Assembly: GCA_965200975.1 (NCBI GenBank)
Contig: OZ241740.1
Location: 124,001 to 188,000 of the forward strand
DNA length: 64,000 nt
Direction of reading: 5' to 3'
Source of the DNA: S5-327 sp965200975
GTDB lineage: Bacteria; Chloroflexota; Dehalococcoidia; Lucifugimonadales; Australimonadaceae
Shown here: positions 16,992 through 23,935 of the stretch, in pieces
How the letters are laid out: every line of letters starts with the position of its first letter
How positions within the stretch are numbered: position 1 is the first letter of the stretch
Position numbers and translations under genes: made by a program
Notes under the pieces: generated by a model
Told to the model about the DNA's origin: nothing
Databases searched by the model: none
The model's input: the letters and a program-made list of their open reading frames with translations, nothing else

Positions 16992-17209
16992 CCGCAGCCG
17001 CAGCCCCCGCCGCAGCAGGCGCCGCTGAGGGGGCCGGCGGGCGAAGGCCCCGCGCCGGCTGCGACAGCGACAGGGGCGGCGAACAGGGAGAGGATGCGCC
17101 GGGCGGACGCACCGCACTCCGGACAGTCGGCCTCGCGGGCGGCGGTCATCGGCTGAAGACGTTCGAACCCGAACCCGCAGTCCTCGCATGCGTACTCGTA
17201 GAGCGGCAT
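16988..17209 (-). CDS. FmdB family zinc-ribbon protein
   Basis: 73 residues. It starts MPLYEYACEDCG and has CPECG at 29-33, giving the CxxC...CxxC zinc ribbon of the FmdB/putative regulatory protein family; the C-terminus is a Gly/Cys-rich tail with five more Cys (CCGGGCGCG). The role is unknown (regulatory or metal-related). GGAGAAGG is placed correctly before the ATG. Many larger frames run through this region, but only this short one shows family similarity. Confidence 0.9.
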   Translation of the reverse strand: MPLYEYACEDCGFGFERLQPMTAAREADCPECGASARRILSLFAAPVAVAAGAGPSPAGPLSGACCGGGCGCG

Positions 17210-17280
17210 TGCCTTCTCCTCCCCTTCCCTGGCTCCCGGAAGCGACGTCTGCGCGATTCGTGAGTCTGTCGCCTGTATCA

Positions 17281-17289
17281 ATAATAGCA
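17281..17289 (-). promoter_or_regulatory. Extended -10 promoter of the fmdB-like gene
   Basis: TGcTATTAT on the minus strand, about 70 nt before the ATG at 17209. Near-consensus -10 and another member of the TGcTAnnnT set. Confidence 0.55.
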
Positions 17290-17345
17290 GCAGGGAAAAC
17301 GACCGGGGAATGCGCGCGGCGACTGTTCCGCGGGGATGCGTTGAC

Positions 17346-17384
17346 GCGCTGCTCGAAGAGCGGCGCTCTCCCAGACCCCCTTGG
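17346..17384 (+). repeat. 39-nt hairpin repeat, copy E
   Basis: Same length and ends as the other copies (starts GCGCTGCT, ends CCCAGACCCCCTTGG) but the outer stem is replaced; the inner palindrome AGAGCG/CGCTCT is kept. It lies 16 nt past the stop codon of the response regulator as read on the minus strand. Confidence 0.6.
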
Positions 17385-17400
17385 CGACCATGCGGAGGGG

Positions 17401-18084
17401 TTAGCCGCGGAAGCGGTAGCCGACGTTCCAGACTGTGTCGATGAAGGTGTGGGTCGCGTCTTCGATTTTGCTGCGGAGACGCCGGATGTGCACGTCCACT
17501 GTTCGGGTGCCGCCGAAGTATTGGTACCCCCACACCTGCTCGAGCAGGGCCTCCCGCGTGTAGACCCGTCCCGGAGTGGACGCCAGCAGCTTGAGCAGTT
17601 CGTACTCTTTGAAGGTCAGGAGCACGGGCCTGCCTGCGAGAAAGACGTCGTAGCGGTTCGAGTCGATCACGAGGTCTTCGACGCGAATAACGCCGGGTTC
17701 GTCGCCGGGCGAGGCGCGTTCGAGACGGCGGCGGATGCGCAAGGCCAGCTCGCCGGGCCGCCACGGGACAACGATGAAGTCGTCGGCTTTGGGAAAATGC
17801 GCAGGAACGAGGAGGCGTTCGCCGGAGACCGCCGCAATGACGGGACACGGAGCGGCGCCGGCGCTGCGGCCAATGTTCTCCGCGCCGCGCGGGTCGGCGT
17901 CGACGAAGTCCAGGAGGAGGATGTCGGGGGCGTCGGTGTCGGCGGCGCGCTCGAAGGCGACCCCTTCGCGACGGAGGCACTCGGCGAGGTCGCGTCCCGG
18001 GCCTAAACCGTCGCTGACCACGCCGATCTGCACATGCTCGAGGCCGACGGCGGGCGCAACCTGCAGGGAGCGGCCTACCACCAT
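17401..18084 (-). CDS. OmpR-type winged-helix response regulator with degenerate receiver
   Basis: 227 residues. The C-terminal half is a clear OmpR/PhoB DNA-binding domain (LTFKEYELLKLLASTPGRVY, REALLEQVWG, TRTVDVHIRRLRSKIED, VWNVGYRFRG). The N-terminal receiver is atypical: a possible phospho-acceptor Asp59 lies in DILLLDF, but the acidic pair near residue 24-26 is only one Asp, and the conserved Lys before the Pro at 107 is Val. No histidine kinase is nearby. The ATG at 18084 overlaps the last codons of the cysteine synthase gene; a GTG at codon 18 (VQIGVVSDG) is an alternative start closer to the domain boundary. Confidence 0.85.
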   Translation of the reverse strand: MVVGRSLQVAPAVGLEHVQIGVVSDGLGPGRDLAECLRREGVAFERAADTDAPDILLLDFVDADPRGAENIGRSAGAAPCPVIAAVSGERLLVPAHFPKADDFIVVPWRPGELALRIRRRLERASPGDEPGVIRVEDLVIDSNRYDVFLAGRPVLLTFKEYELLKLLASTPGRVYTREALLEQVWGYQYFGGTRTVDVHIRRLRSKIEDATHTFIDTVWNVGYRFRG

Positions 18085-19010
18085 ACCTTTCCCTCGACGT
18101 CGCGCTGCAGGTCAGTGAACTCGCGGGTCCAGAGTCCGCTGCTGAGATACTTCCACCCTCCGTCGGCGAAGAGGCAGACGATGTCGCCGTGGTCGATGCG
18201 GTTGGCGACGCGCACTGCGGCGGCGAGGGCGGCGCCAGAGGAGACTCCGGCGAAGACGCCTTCCTCGCGCAGGAGGGCGGCGGTCATGCTGAAGCTCTCG
18301 GCGCTGCTGATCATAATGCGCGCGTCGAGCAGCGCCAGGTCGAGGATGGGAGGCACGAATCCTTCTTCCAGGCTCCGGAGGCCCTGAATTCGATCGTCCG
18401 GCTCGGGGGCGGCGGCGATGATCTCGACTGCGGGGTTGAACTCCTTCAGCCGCCGGCCAACCCCCATCAGGGTTCCCCCCGTGCCGAGGCCCGCCACAAA
18501 GTGAGTCGTCTCAGGCAGATCGCGGATGATCTCGGGAGCGGTCGTCTCGTAGTGGGCGCGGGGGTTGGCGGGATTGCCGTACTGGTAGAGCATCACGTAA
18601 CGGTCGTCCCGTGCGGCCAGCTCTTGCGCGGCGAGGATGGAGCCGTTGGAGCCCTGCTCGCCCGGGGAGTAGATGATTTCAGCCCCGTAGGCGCGGAGCA
18701 GTTCGCTCCGCTCCGCGCTCACGTTGTCGGGCATTACGGCGCAGAAGCGGCGCCCGAGGCGCTGCGTGACCATCGCGAGGGATATTCCCGTGTTGCCGCT
18801 CGTAGGCTCGAGGAGCGTCTTATCGCCGGGAAGCTGGCCGTCGTCGAGGGCGGCCTGCACCATAGCCCGGGCGATGCGGTCCTTCACCGAGCCGGTGGGA
18901 TTGTTCCCTTCGAGCTTGGCGTGGATGCGGACGCCCGGCTTGGGAGTGAATGACGGCAGTTCGACCAGCGGGGTATTGCCGATGGCCTCTATCAGGTTCT
19001 TGCTGCGCAT
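18075..19010 (-). CDS. Cysteine synthase (CysK/CysM family)
   Basis: 311 residues. PLP-dependent fold II enzyme: Lys43 in NPTGSVKDR binds PLP, TSGNTG contacts the substrate, and GLGTGGTLMGVGRRLK binds the phosphate. It makes cysteine from an activated serine and a sulfur donor. Immediately upstream lies a MoeB/ThiF-type E1 enzyme and an Rrf2 regulator, so sulfur may arrive on a sulfur-carrier protein as in the actinobacterial CysM/CysO pathway (inference; no carrier gene is visible here). ATG at 19010 chosen over an upstream TTG because of similarity. Confidence 0.92.
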   Translation of the reverse strand: MRSKNLIEAIGNTPLVELPSFTPKPGVRIHAKLEGNNPTGSVKDRIARAMVQAALDDGQLPGDKTLLEPTSGNTGISLAMVTQRLGRRFCAVMPDNVSAERSELLRAYGAEIIYSPGEQGSNGSILAAQELAARDDRYVMLYQYGNPANPRAHYETTAPEIIRDLPETTHFVAGLGTGGTLMGVGRRLKEFNPAVEIIAAAPEPDDRIQGLRSLEEGFVPPILDLALLDARIMISSAESFSMTAALLREEGVFAGVSSGAALAAAVRVANRIDHGDIVCLFADGGWKYLSSGLWTREFTDLQRDVEGKVWW

Positions 19011-19032
19011 AGCGGAGAGGGCGCGCGTGGGG

Positions 19033-19878
19033 TTAGTGCGCCGCGACCGCCTCCTCCGCGCCGGGCGCCGGGGCAAGGCCGCAGAACACCTCGTAGTCGA
19101 CCAGCTCGGTCACCGTGGGGTTGTCGCCGCAGAGCGGGCAGGCGGCGTTGCGGCGCGTCTTGACGACCCGGAACTCCATATTGAGCGCGTCGACCAGGAG
19201 CAGGCGGCGGGTGAGGGTCTCGCCGATGCCGAGAACGAGCTTGACCACCTCGGTGGCCTGAATGCTGCCTATCGTGCCCGTCAGGGCGCCAAGGACGCCC
19301 GCCTCGGCGCAGTTCGGCACCATTCCGGGAGGAGGCGGCTCGGGGAATAGGCAGCGGTAGCAGCCCTCTCCCGGCTGGTAAACAGTGACCTGGCCGTCGA
19401 ATATCAGAATGCTGCCGTCGACCACGGGCTTGCCGTTGAGGTAGGCCGCGTCGTTGACGAGGTAGCGCGTCGCGAAGTTGTCGGCGCCGTTCACGACGAT
19501 GTCGTACCGGCTCACGAGCTCCATCGCGTTCTCGGAGTTGATCGGAAATTCGTGGGGAACGACGGCGACCTCGGGGTTGTAGCGGCGGAGCGTCTGTATT
19601 GCGGACTCCACCTTCGGCATGCCAACCGTCTCGGAGTTGTGGAGCACCTGACGCTGGAGGTTGCTGATGTCGACGGTGTCGAAGTCGACGAGGCCGATCG
19701 TTCCGACTCCGGCGAGCGCCAGGTAGAGGGCTACGGGGCCGCCGAGTCCGCCGGCGCCGACGATGAGGACGCGCGACTCCATCAGTTTGCGCTGCCCTCG
19801 GCTGCCTATCTGCGGCATTATGATGTGGCGGCTGTAGCGTTTCACTTGTTCGGGCGTCAGCTGGGGCGCCGTTGTCAT
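19033..19878 (-). CDS. MoeB/ThiF-family sulfur-carrier adenylyltransferase
   Basis: 281 residues. The E1-like Rossmann motif GAGGLGGPVALYLALAGVG, DFDTVDISNLQRQ, the zinc ligands CYRCLF and CPLCGDN, and NGADNFATRY are all typical. Such enzymes adenylate the C-terminal glycine of ThiS, MoaD or CysO-type carriers. There is no C-terminal rhodanese domain (as in MoeZ). The final about 25 residues are unusual. A good AGGAGA precedes the ATG. It lies 22 nt upstream of the cysteine synthase gene, so a role in cysteine sulfur transfer is likely. Confidence 0.92.
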   Translation of the reverse strand: MTTAPQLTPEQVKRYSRHIIMPQIGSRGQRKLMESRVLIVGAGGLGGPVALYLALAGVGTIGLVDFDTVDISNLQRQVLHNSETVGMPKVESAIQTLRRYNPEVAVVPHEFPINSENAMELVSRYDIVVNGADNFATRYLVNDAAYLNGKPVVDGSILIFDGQVTVYQPGEGCYRCLFPEPPPPGMVPNCAEAGVLGALTGTIGSIQATEVVKLVLGIGETLTRRLLLVDALNMEFRVVKTRRNAACPLCGDNPTVTELVDYEVFCGLAPAPGAEEAVAAH

Positions 19879-19957
19879 ACTCTCTCTCCTTCTCGCGCTC
19901 TCGCCTGAAGGGCGCAAGTTTTCCTGGTTTCGGGTTGCCGGCGGCTCTGCGGCGCAG

Positions 19958-20401
19958 CTAGCCGATGCGCAACGCCGCCGGTTCAGCGCGGGCGCGCTGC
20001 CGCTGCGCAAGGTCGTCGATAGTGGTTGTGGTGAGGACGGCGCGCACCGCGTCCTCGACATCGCGCCAGATGTCGCGTTGGGCGCAGCTGCCGGAGAGGG
20101 CGCACTCCGACGCGTCGTCGAGACACTCGAGCGGCGGGTTGCGGCCTTCCAGCGTGGCGACCACCTCGTCCAGCGTGATGTCGGCTGCGGAGCGGGCTAG
20201 CACGTGGCCTCCTTGCGGCCCCCTGCGGCTCTTGATGAAGCCGAACTTGTTGAGGGTCGTGAGCACCTGGTCGAGGTAATTCTCGGGGATCCCTTGCCGC
20301 CCGGCGATGTCGGCGGTGCGCACGGGCCGACCTGCGCCGGAGCATTGGGCAAGTTCGACAAGCGCCCGCACTCCGTAGTCCACCTTCATAGGGATGCGCA
20401 T
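19958..20401 (-). CDS. Rrf2-family transcriptional regulator
   Basis: 147 residues from ATG 20401 (GGAGGA 6 nt upstream; a GTG at 20407 is also in frame). The winged helix MKVDYGVRALVELAQ...TADIAGRQGIPENYL...QVLTTLNKFGFIKSRRGPQGG is clear. CLDDASECALSGSC supplies three Cys spaced as in Fe-S cluster-binding members (IscR/RsrR/NsrR). It probably controls the MoeB-cysteine synthase operon in response to Fe-S or sulfur status. A near-palindrome CCTAATcggtcaacAATAGG at 20475-20494 upstream could be its operator (weak). Confidence 0.93.
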   Translation of the reverse strand: MRIPMKVDYGVRALVELAQCSGAGRPVRTADIAGRQGIPENYLDQVLTTLNKFGFIKSRRGPQGGHVLARSAADITLDEVVATLEGRNPPLECLDDASECALSGSCAQRDIWRDVEDAVRAVLTTTTIDDLAQRQRARAEPAALRIG

Positions 20402-20552
20402 GCCCACTCCTCCTGCACGTCCGCCCCGCAGGCCTAATGCGTCAATGATATATCCGCCGCAGGAGTAAAGTCCACCTAATCGGTCAACAATAGGTTTACC
20501 GGGAGACGCCGGGGTTGCGGGACGCTGGCGGTGGCGGCGATGCGGGGGAGTC

Positions 20553-20561
20553 TGCTATCCT
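20553..20561 (+). promoter_or_regulatory. Extended -10 promoter of rplY
   Basis: TGcTATCCT, giving a leader of about 45 nt. The 213-nt divergent region 20402-20614 holds this and the possible Rrf2 operator, and no gene. Confidence 0.45.
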
Positions 20562-20614
20562 CTGTCGCCAGCCCCCGATTGCGGGGCGTTCTCTGTGAAG
20601 GCGGACACTGAACT

Positions 20615-21211
20615 ATGGACGAGTTGCTCCTCGAAGCTGAGCCGCGCGCGGCGATGGGGAAGAAGACCCGCGCTCTCCGTCGCTCCGGCGTCACCCCGAT
20701 TCACGTGTATGGCCGCGGAGGGGACTCTCTCTCGCTGCAGGCCGACACCCACTCCCTTGTCCAGGCGCTTACGGCAGCCGGACGCACCAGCCCCCTCTCG
20801 GTCAAAGTAGGCGGCGACACGCACTTCGTGATAGTGCAGCAGGTGCAGCGGCACCCCGTTACGGAACGCCTGCTGCACGTTGATCTCTTGCGCATCTCGC
20901 GAACGGAGCGCACGCGCGCAGCCGTCCCTCTGCGGTTCGAGGGAGAGGCGCCGGGCGCCCGCCTCGACGGCGCTTCGCTCTCCGAGGATCTGCGCGAAAT
21001 CGAGGTCGAGGCGCTCCCCATGGACATCCCGCACGACCTCTCCGTCGACCTCTCCGTCCTCGCGTCGGGGGACTCCGCGATCCACGCGGGCGACATTGCG
21101 CTTCCGGCCGGCGTAGCGCTGGCCGCCGACCCCGACGCGCTAGTGGCGCACATCGTGCAGGCTCACGGCGCGAGCGACGACGACAGCGACGCCCAGCCTG
21201 CCGCAGAGTAG
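20615..21211 (+). CDS. rplY: 50S ribosomal protein L25 / general stress protein Ctc
   Basis: 198 residues. The N-terminal 5S rRNA-binding L25 domain is followed by the longer TL5/CTC C-terminal beta domain. RAAMGKKTRALRRSGVTPIHVYG, HPVTERLLHVDLLRIS and PMDIPHDLSVDLSVL are typical family blocks. The last about 15 residues are acidic (DDDSD). Normally the conserved N-terminal motif is RxxxGKGxARxLRRxGxxPAVxYG; here the third position reads KKTRALRRSG. Two bases separate its stop from the convergent fmt stop. Confidence 0.92.
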   Translation: MDELLLEAEPRAAMGKKTRALRRSGVTPIHVYGRGGDSLSLQADTHSLVQALTAAGRTSPLSVKVGGDTHFVIVQQVQRHPVTERLLHVDLLRISRTERTRAAVPLRFEGEAPGARLDGASLSEDLREIEVEALPMDIPHDLSVDLSVLASGDSAIHAGDIALPAGVALAADPDALVAHIVQAHGASDDDSDAQPAAE

Positions 21212-21213
21212 GG

Positions 21214-22161
21214 CTACGACGGGAGCAGCGCCCCGATAAACGCGCCTCGCCCGCGAACGAACTCGTTGACTCCGGTTTCAGCGCGGCCCTCGTACTTCAC
21301 GCTGAGCAGCCGCACCGCGCCGTCGCCCGTCCCCACGAGCGTTTGGCCATCCACCGAGGCCGTCCGCCCCGGCGCCAGGCCCGACTCGCCGGCAAGGGCG
21401 GCGTCGACAATCGCGAGGCGCCTCCCCTCCCATGTCGTGGCTGTTCCGGGCCAGAGCGCGTAGGCGCGCACCTTCCGCACGATCAGCTCGGCGGGCTCGC
21501 TCCAGTCGATCTCTCCGTCGGCTTTCGCCAGCCGTTTCGTCAGGGTGGCCCCGCCGCTCGGCTGCGGAGTCGGCGCGATTCCCCCTTCAACGTACGCCGG
21601 CAGCGCCTCTTCGAGCATCTCCGCCCCCAGCGCGAACAGCCGCCGCGTGAGTTCCGGAGTCCGCTCGTTTCCTGTGAGAGGCGCGCGGCGCTGGGCGATC
21701 ACCGGCCCTGTGTCGAGGCCCTCGTCCATAACCATCAGCGACGTCCCTGTCTCTTGGTCGCCGGCAAGGATGGCGCCTGCGACGGGCGCCGCGCCGCGGT
21801 GGCGAGGCAGCAGCGAGGGGTGCACGTTCACTGCTCCGCTCCCCGGCTCGAACAGGAACGGAGCAGGCAGCAGCAGCCCGTACGCCGCGAGCACAACGAG
21901 GTCTGCGCCCAGCGCGCGGAACCGCTCTTGCTCTTCAGGAGACATCAGCCGCTCAGGAGTTAGCGCCGGGATGTGGTTTTCGTCCGCATAGACGCGCACC
22001 GGCGACGGAGCGAGCCGGCGTCCCCGTCCGCGCGGACGATCAGGCGACGTGTAGACCGCAGCGACGCTCCAGCCCATCCGGCGAGCGACCCGCCGCACCG
22101 CGTCGAGAACGGCGACCGCGGGCTCCGGAGTCCCCATAAACACTATCTTTCCGTCGGCCAC
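21214..22161 (-). CDS. fmt: Methionyl-tRNA formyltransferase
   Basis: 315 residues. GKIVFMGTPEPAVAVLDA at the N-terminus, VNVHPSLLPRHRGAAPVAGAI with catalytic N-V-H...SLLP, GTSLMVMDEGLDTGP and a C-terminal OB-like domain. It formylates initiator Met-tRNA with 10-formyl-THF. Start is GTG at 22161, 7 nt behind TGcTAAGAT, hence probably leaderless. No def (peptide deformylase) is adjacent. Confidence 0.95.
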   Translation of the reverse strand: MADGKIVFMGTPEPAVAVLDAVRRVARRMGWSVAAVYTSPDRPRGRGRRLAPSPVRVYADENHIPALTPERLMSPEEQERFRALGADLVVLAAYGLLLPAPFLFEPGSGAVNVHPSLLPRHRGAAPVAGAILAGDQETGTSLMVMDEGLDTGPVIAQRRAPLTGNERTPELTRRLFALGAEMLEEALPAYVEGGIAPTPQPSGGATLTKRLAKADGEIDWSEPAELIVRKVRAYALWPGTATTWEGRRLAIVDAALAGESGLAPGRTASVDGQTLVGTGDGAVRLLSVKYEGRAETGVNEFVRGRGAFIGALLPS

Positions 22162-22168
22162 GCTCCGA

Positions 22169-22177
22169 ATCTTAGCA
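22169..22177 (-). promoter_or_regulatory. Extended -10 promoter, leaderless start of fmt
   Basis: TGcTAAGAT on the minus strand, followed by 7 nt and the GTG start. Same architecture as dgt and the DUF1461 gene. Confidence 0.6.
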
Positions 22178-22473
22178 TCGGGAGCGCGCGGCGAGCGGGC
22201 GAGCGGGCCATCCTCCCCGGGGTCCTCGCCGCAGGGCGGATCGGTTGCGCGCCGATGTGTCTGCTTACAACGTTCCGCGGCGCCGGCGAGATTGCAAGAG
22301 GGGCGCGGACAGATTTCCCGACTATTCCTCCCTTGGGACGGAACGCTCTCCCCTGCTACAGTTCCCCTCTACCCCAGCTCGCAGTTGCACAGCCGCGCCC
22401 TCGCGCAGGTCTGCTCGCGTGTACTTCGTAGCCTGGCGCCTCTCAGACTCTGTGCAGGAGGACAGCCCCACCG
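22178..22473. other. Intergenic region between fmt and dnaA
   Basis: About 300 nt between divergent fmt and dnaA. I looked for DnaA boxes (TTATCCACA or one mismatch) and found none. It is GC-rich with C-rich tracts (ATTCCTCCCTTGGG, TCCCCTCTACCCC). No gene, hairpin with T-run or clear -10 is evident. It is still a candidate for part of the replication origin because gene orientation switches here. Confidence 0.4.
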
Positions 22474-23841
22474 TTGTCGCCCGAATCTGCAGAACGCCTC
22501 TGGAACGCCGCCCTCGGCAGACTTCAGGTGCAAACCCCCAAGCCCACCTTCGACACGTGGCTCGCCGGATCTTCAGGCAGCCGCATCGACGACGAAGGGC
22601 ACCTTATCGTCTCAATGCCGTCGGCCTTCGCAGCCGACTGGGTGGAGCAACAGCTGCAGACTCTGATCGACGCGGCGGTAAGTTCGGTCGCACGACGGCC
22701 TATGTCCGTCTCCTATATCGTCGGGACAGAGCCGCGCGTCCCTGTTCCCGCGCAGGCTGCGCCCGAGGCTCCCGCGGTCAGCGCGCCTACCCTCGCAAAT
22801 CCCCTGCGCGCCGACTTCACCTTCGACCGCTATATCGTCGGCCCCTCTAACCAGCTAGCGTTCGCCGCCGCGCAGGCCGTCGCGCGCGATCCTGGTTCCG
22901 CGTTCAATCCTCTCTTCTTCTACGGCTCCGTCGGGTTAGGCAAGACGCACCTGATGCACGCGATCGGGCTCCAGACATCCCTCGCAGGGCTGCCCACGCT
23001 CTACGTCAGCGCCGAGCAGTTCACCACCGACTACCTGTCCGCTCTACGCTCCAAGCGGATGGAGGAGTTCCGCGAGCGCTTCCGAACGCTCCGCGTGCTG
23101 CTCGTCGACGACATACAGTCGCTCGCCGGAAAACCCTCCACCCAGAACTTCTTCTTCGACATATTCAACGCGCTCGTAGACAACGGCGGGCAGCTGGTCC
23201 TCAGCTCCGACCGCCCCGCCGGCGAACTCTCCCAACTCTCGCCGAGGCTCCGCTCACGGTTCGAAGCAGGGCTCCAGGCGGACATCTCTCCGCCCGACTA
23301 CGAGACCCGCATAGCCCTCCTCGACTCCTTCGCGGAACAGGCGGGACTCTCCCTGCCGCGCCAAGGGGTCGAACTCCTGGCGAACCGCATCACCGACAGC
23401 GTTCGGCCACTCTTGGGCTACTTTACCCGGCTCGCAGCCCTCTCCCAGTTTTCCGGAACCCCCGTCACCATCGATCTCGTCGTCGAGTCCCTGGGCCCGC
23501 AGACTTCGAGTACGACTCACGCCCTCACGCCGGAGACCATCATTCGGACGGTTGCTCTCGCCCGCGGAGTGCCTCTCTCGAGCCTGACAGGCCGCGGACG
23601 AAGCAAGGCTGTCTCCTCAGCGCGTCAACTGGCGATGCACCTTCTCCACACCGAACTGCGCCTCACTCCTGAGGAGATCGGCTCTCTGATGGGAAAGAGA
23701 GACCGGACAACCGTCCTCTACAGCCTGAGGCGCGCAGGCGAAGCAGTCGCAGCAAGCGCGACGATGGCGCAGGAAGTGGAGATCCTCCGCGCGTCGTTGA
23801 CAACTGAGCAGGACTCCCCGCTGATATCAACATCCGCGTAA
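22474..23841 (+). CDS. dnaA: Chromosomal replication initiator DnaA (divergent)
   Basis: 455 residues. Domain I: LWNAALGRLQVQTPKPTFDT. AAA+ core: Walker A GSVGLGKTH (151-159), Walker B VLLVDDIQSLAGK (208-220), SSDRPAGEL, RLRSRFEAGLQADI (arginine-finger region). Sensor 2 reads SVRPLLGYFTRL instead of the usual NVRELEGALNRL. Domain IV: ARQLAMHLL keeps Arg384, but the signature GRDHTTV is GKRDRTTV, with Arg411 in place of the DNA-contacting His. It opens the origin for replication. Start is TTG at 22474 with GGAGGA 11 nt upstream. Confidence 0.93.
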   Translation: MSPESAERLWNAALGRLQVQTPKPTFDTWLAGSSGSRIDDEGHLIVSMPSAFAADWVEQQLQTLIDAAVSSVARRPMSVSYIVGTEPRVPVPAQAAPEAPAVSAPTLANPLRADFTFDRYIVGPSNQLAFAAAQAVARDPGSAFNPLFFYGSVGLGKTHLMHAIGLQTSLAGLPTLYVSAEQFTTDYLSALRSKRMEEFRERFRTLRVLLVDDIQSLAGKPSTQNFFFDIFNALVDNGGQLVLSSDRPAGELSQLSPRLRSRFEAGLQADISPPDYETRIALLDSFAEQAGLSLPRQGVELLANRITDSVRPLLGYFTRLAALSQFSGTPVTIDLVVESLGPQTSSTTHALTPETIIRTVALARGVPLSSLTGRGRSKAVSSARQLAMHLLHTELRLTPEEIGSLMGKRDRTTVLYSLRRAGEAVAASATMAQEVEILRASLTTEQDSPLISTSA

Positions 23842-23935
23842 CAGTCTATAGACTCCGTATTCCGCATTTGTCCACGGCAGGATTTTCCCCGGGGTTCCTG
23901 TCATCCCCATTAACAGATTCAATAAAGATAAAGAC
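23842..23935. other. AT-richer dnaA-obgE intergenic region with palindrome and DnaA-box-like sequences
   Basis: Immediately after dnaA there is a perfect 12-nt palindrome AGTCTATAGACT (23843-23854), then TTGTCCACG (23868-23876, 7 of 9 to the DnaA box TTATCCACA) and the weaker TTTTCCCCG (23883-23891). It ends in an AT-rich stretch from 23910. TAAAGA ends 7 nt before the obgE ATG and could be its -10 (leaderless). The combination could be part of the origin, but the box matches are weak. Confidence 0.35.

Noticed and set aside
22162..22473. Conventional DnaA-box cluster upstream of dnaA
   Set aside because: I searched both strands by eye for TTATCCACA-like sequences and found none with fewer than two mismatches.
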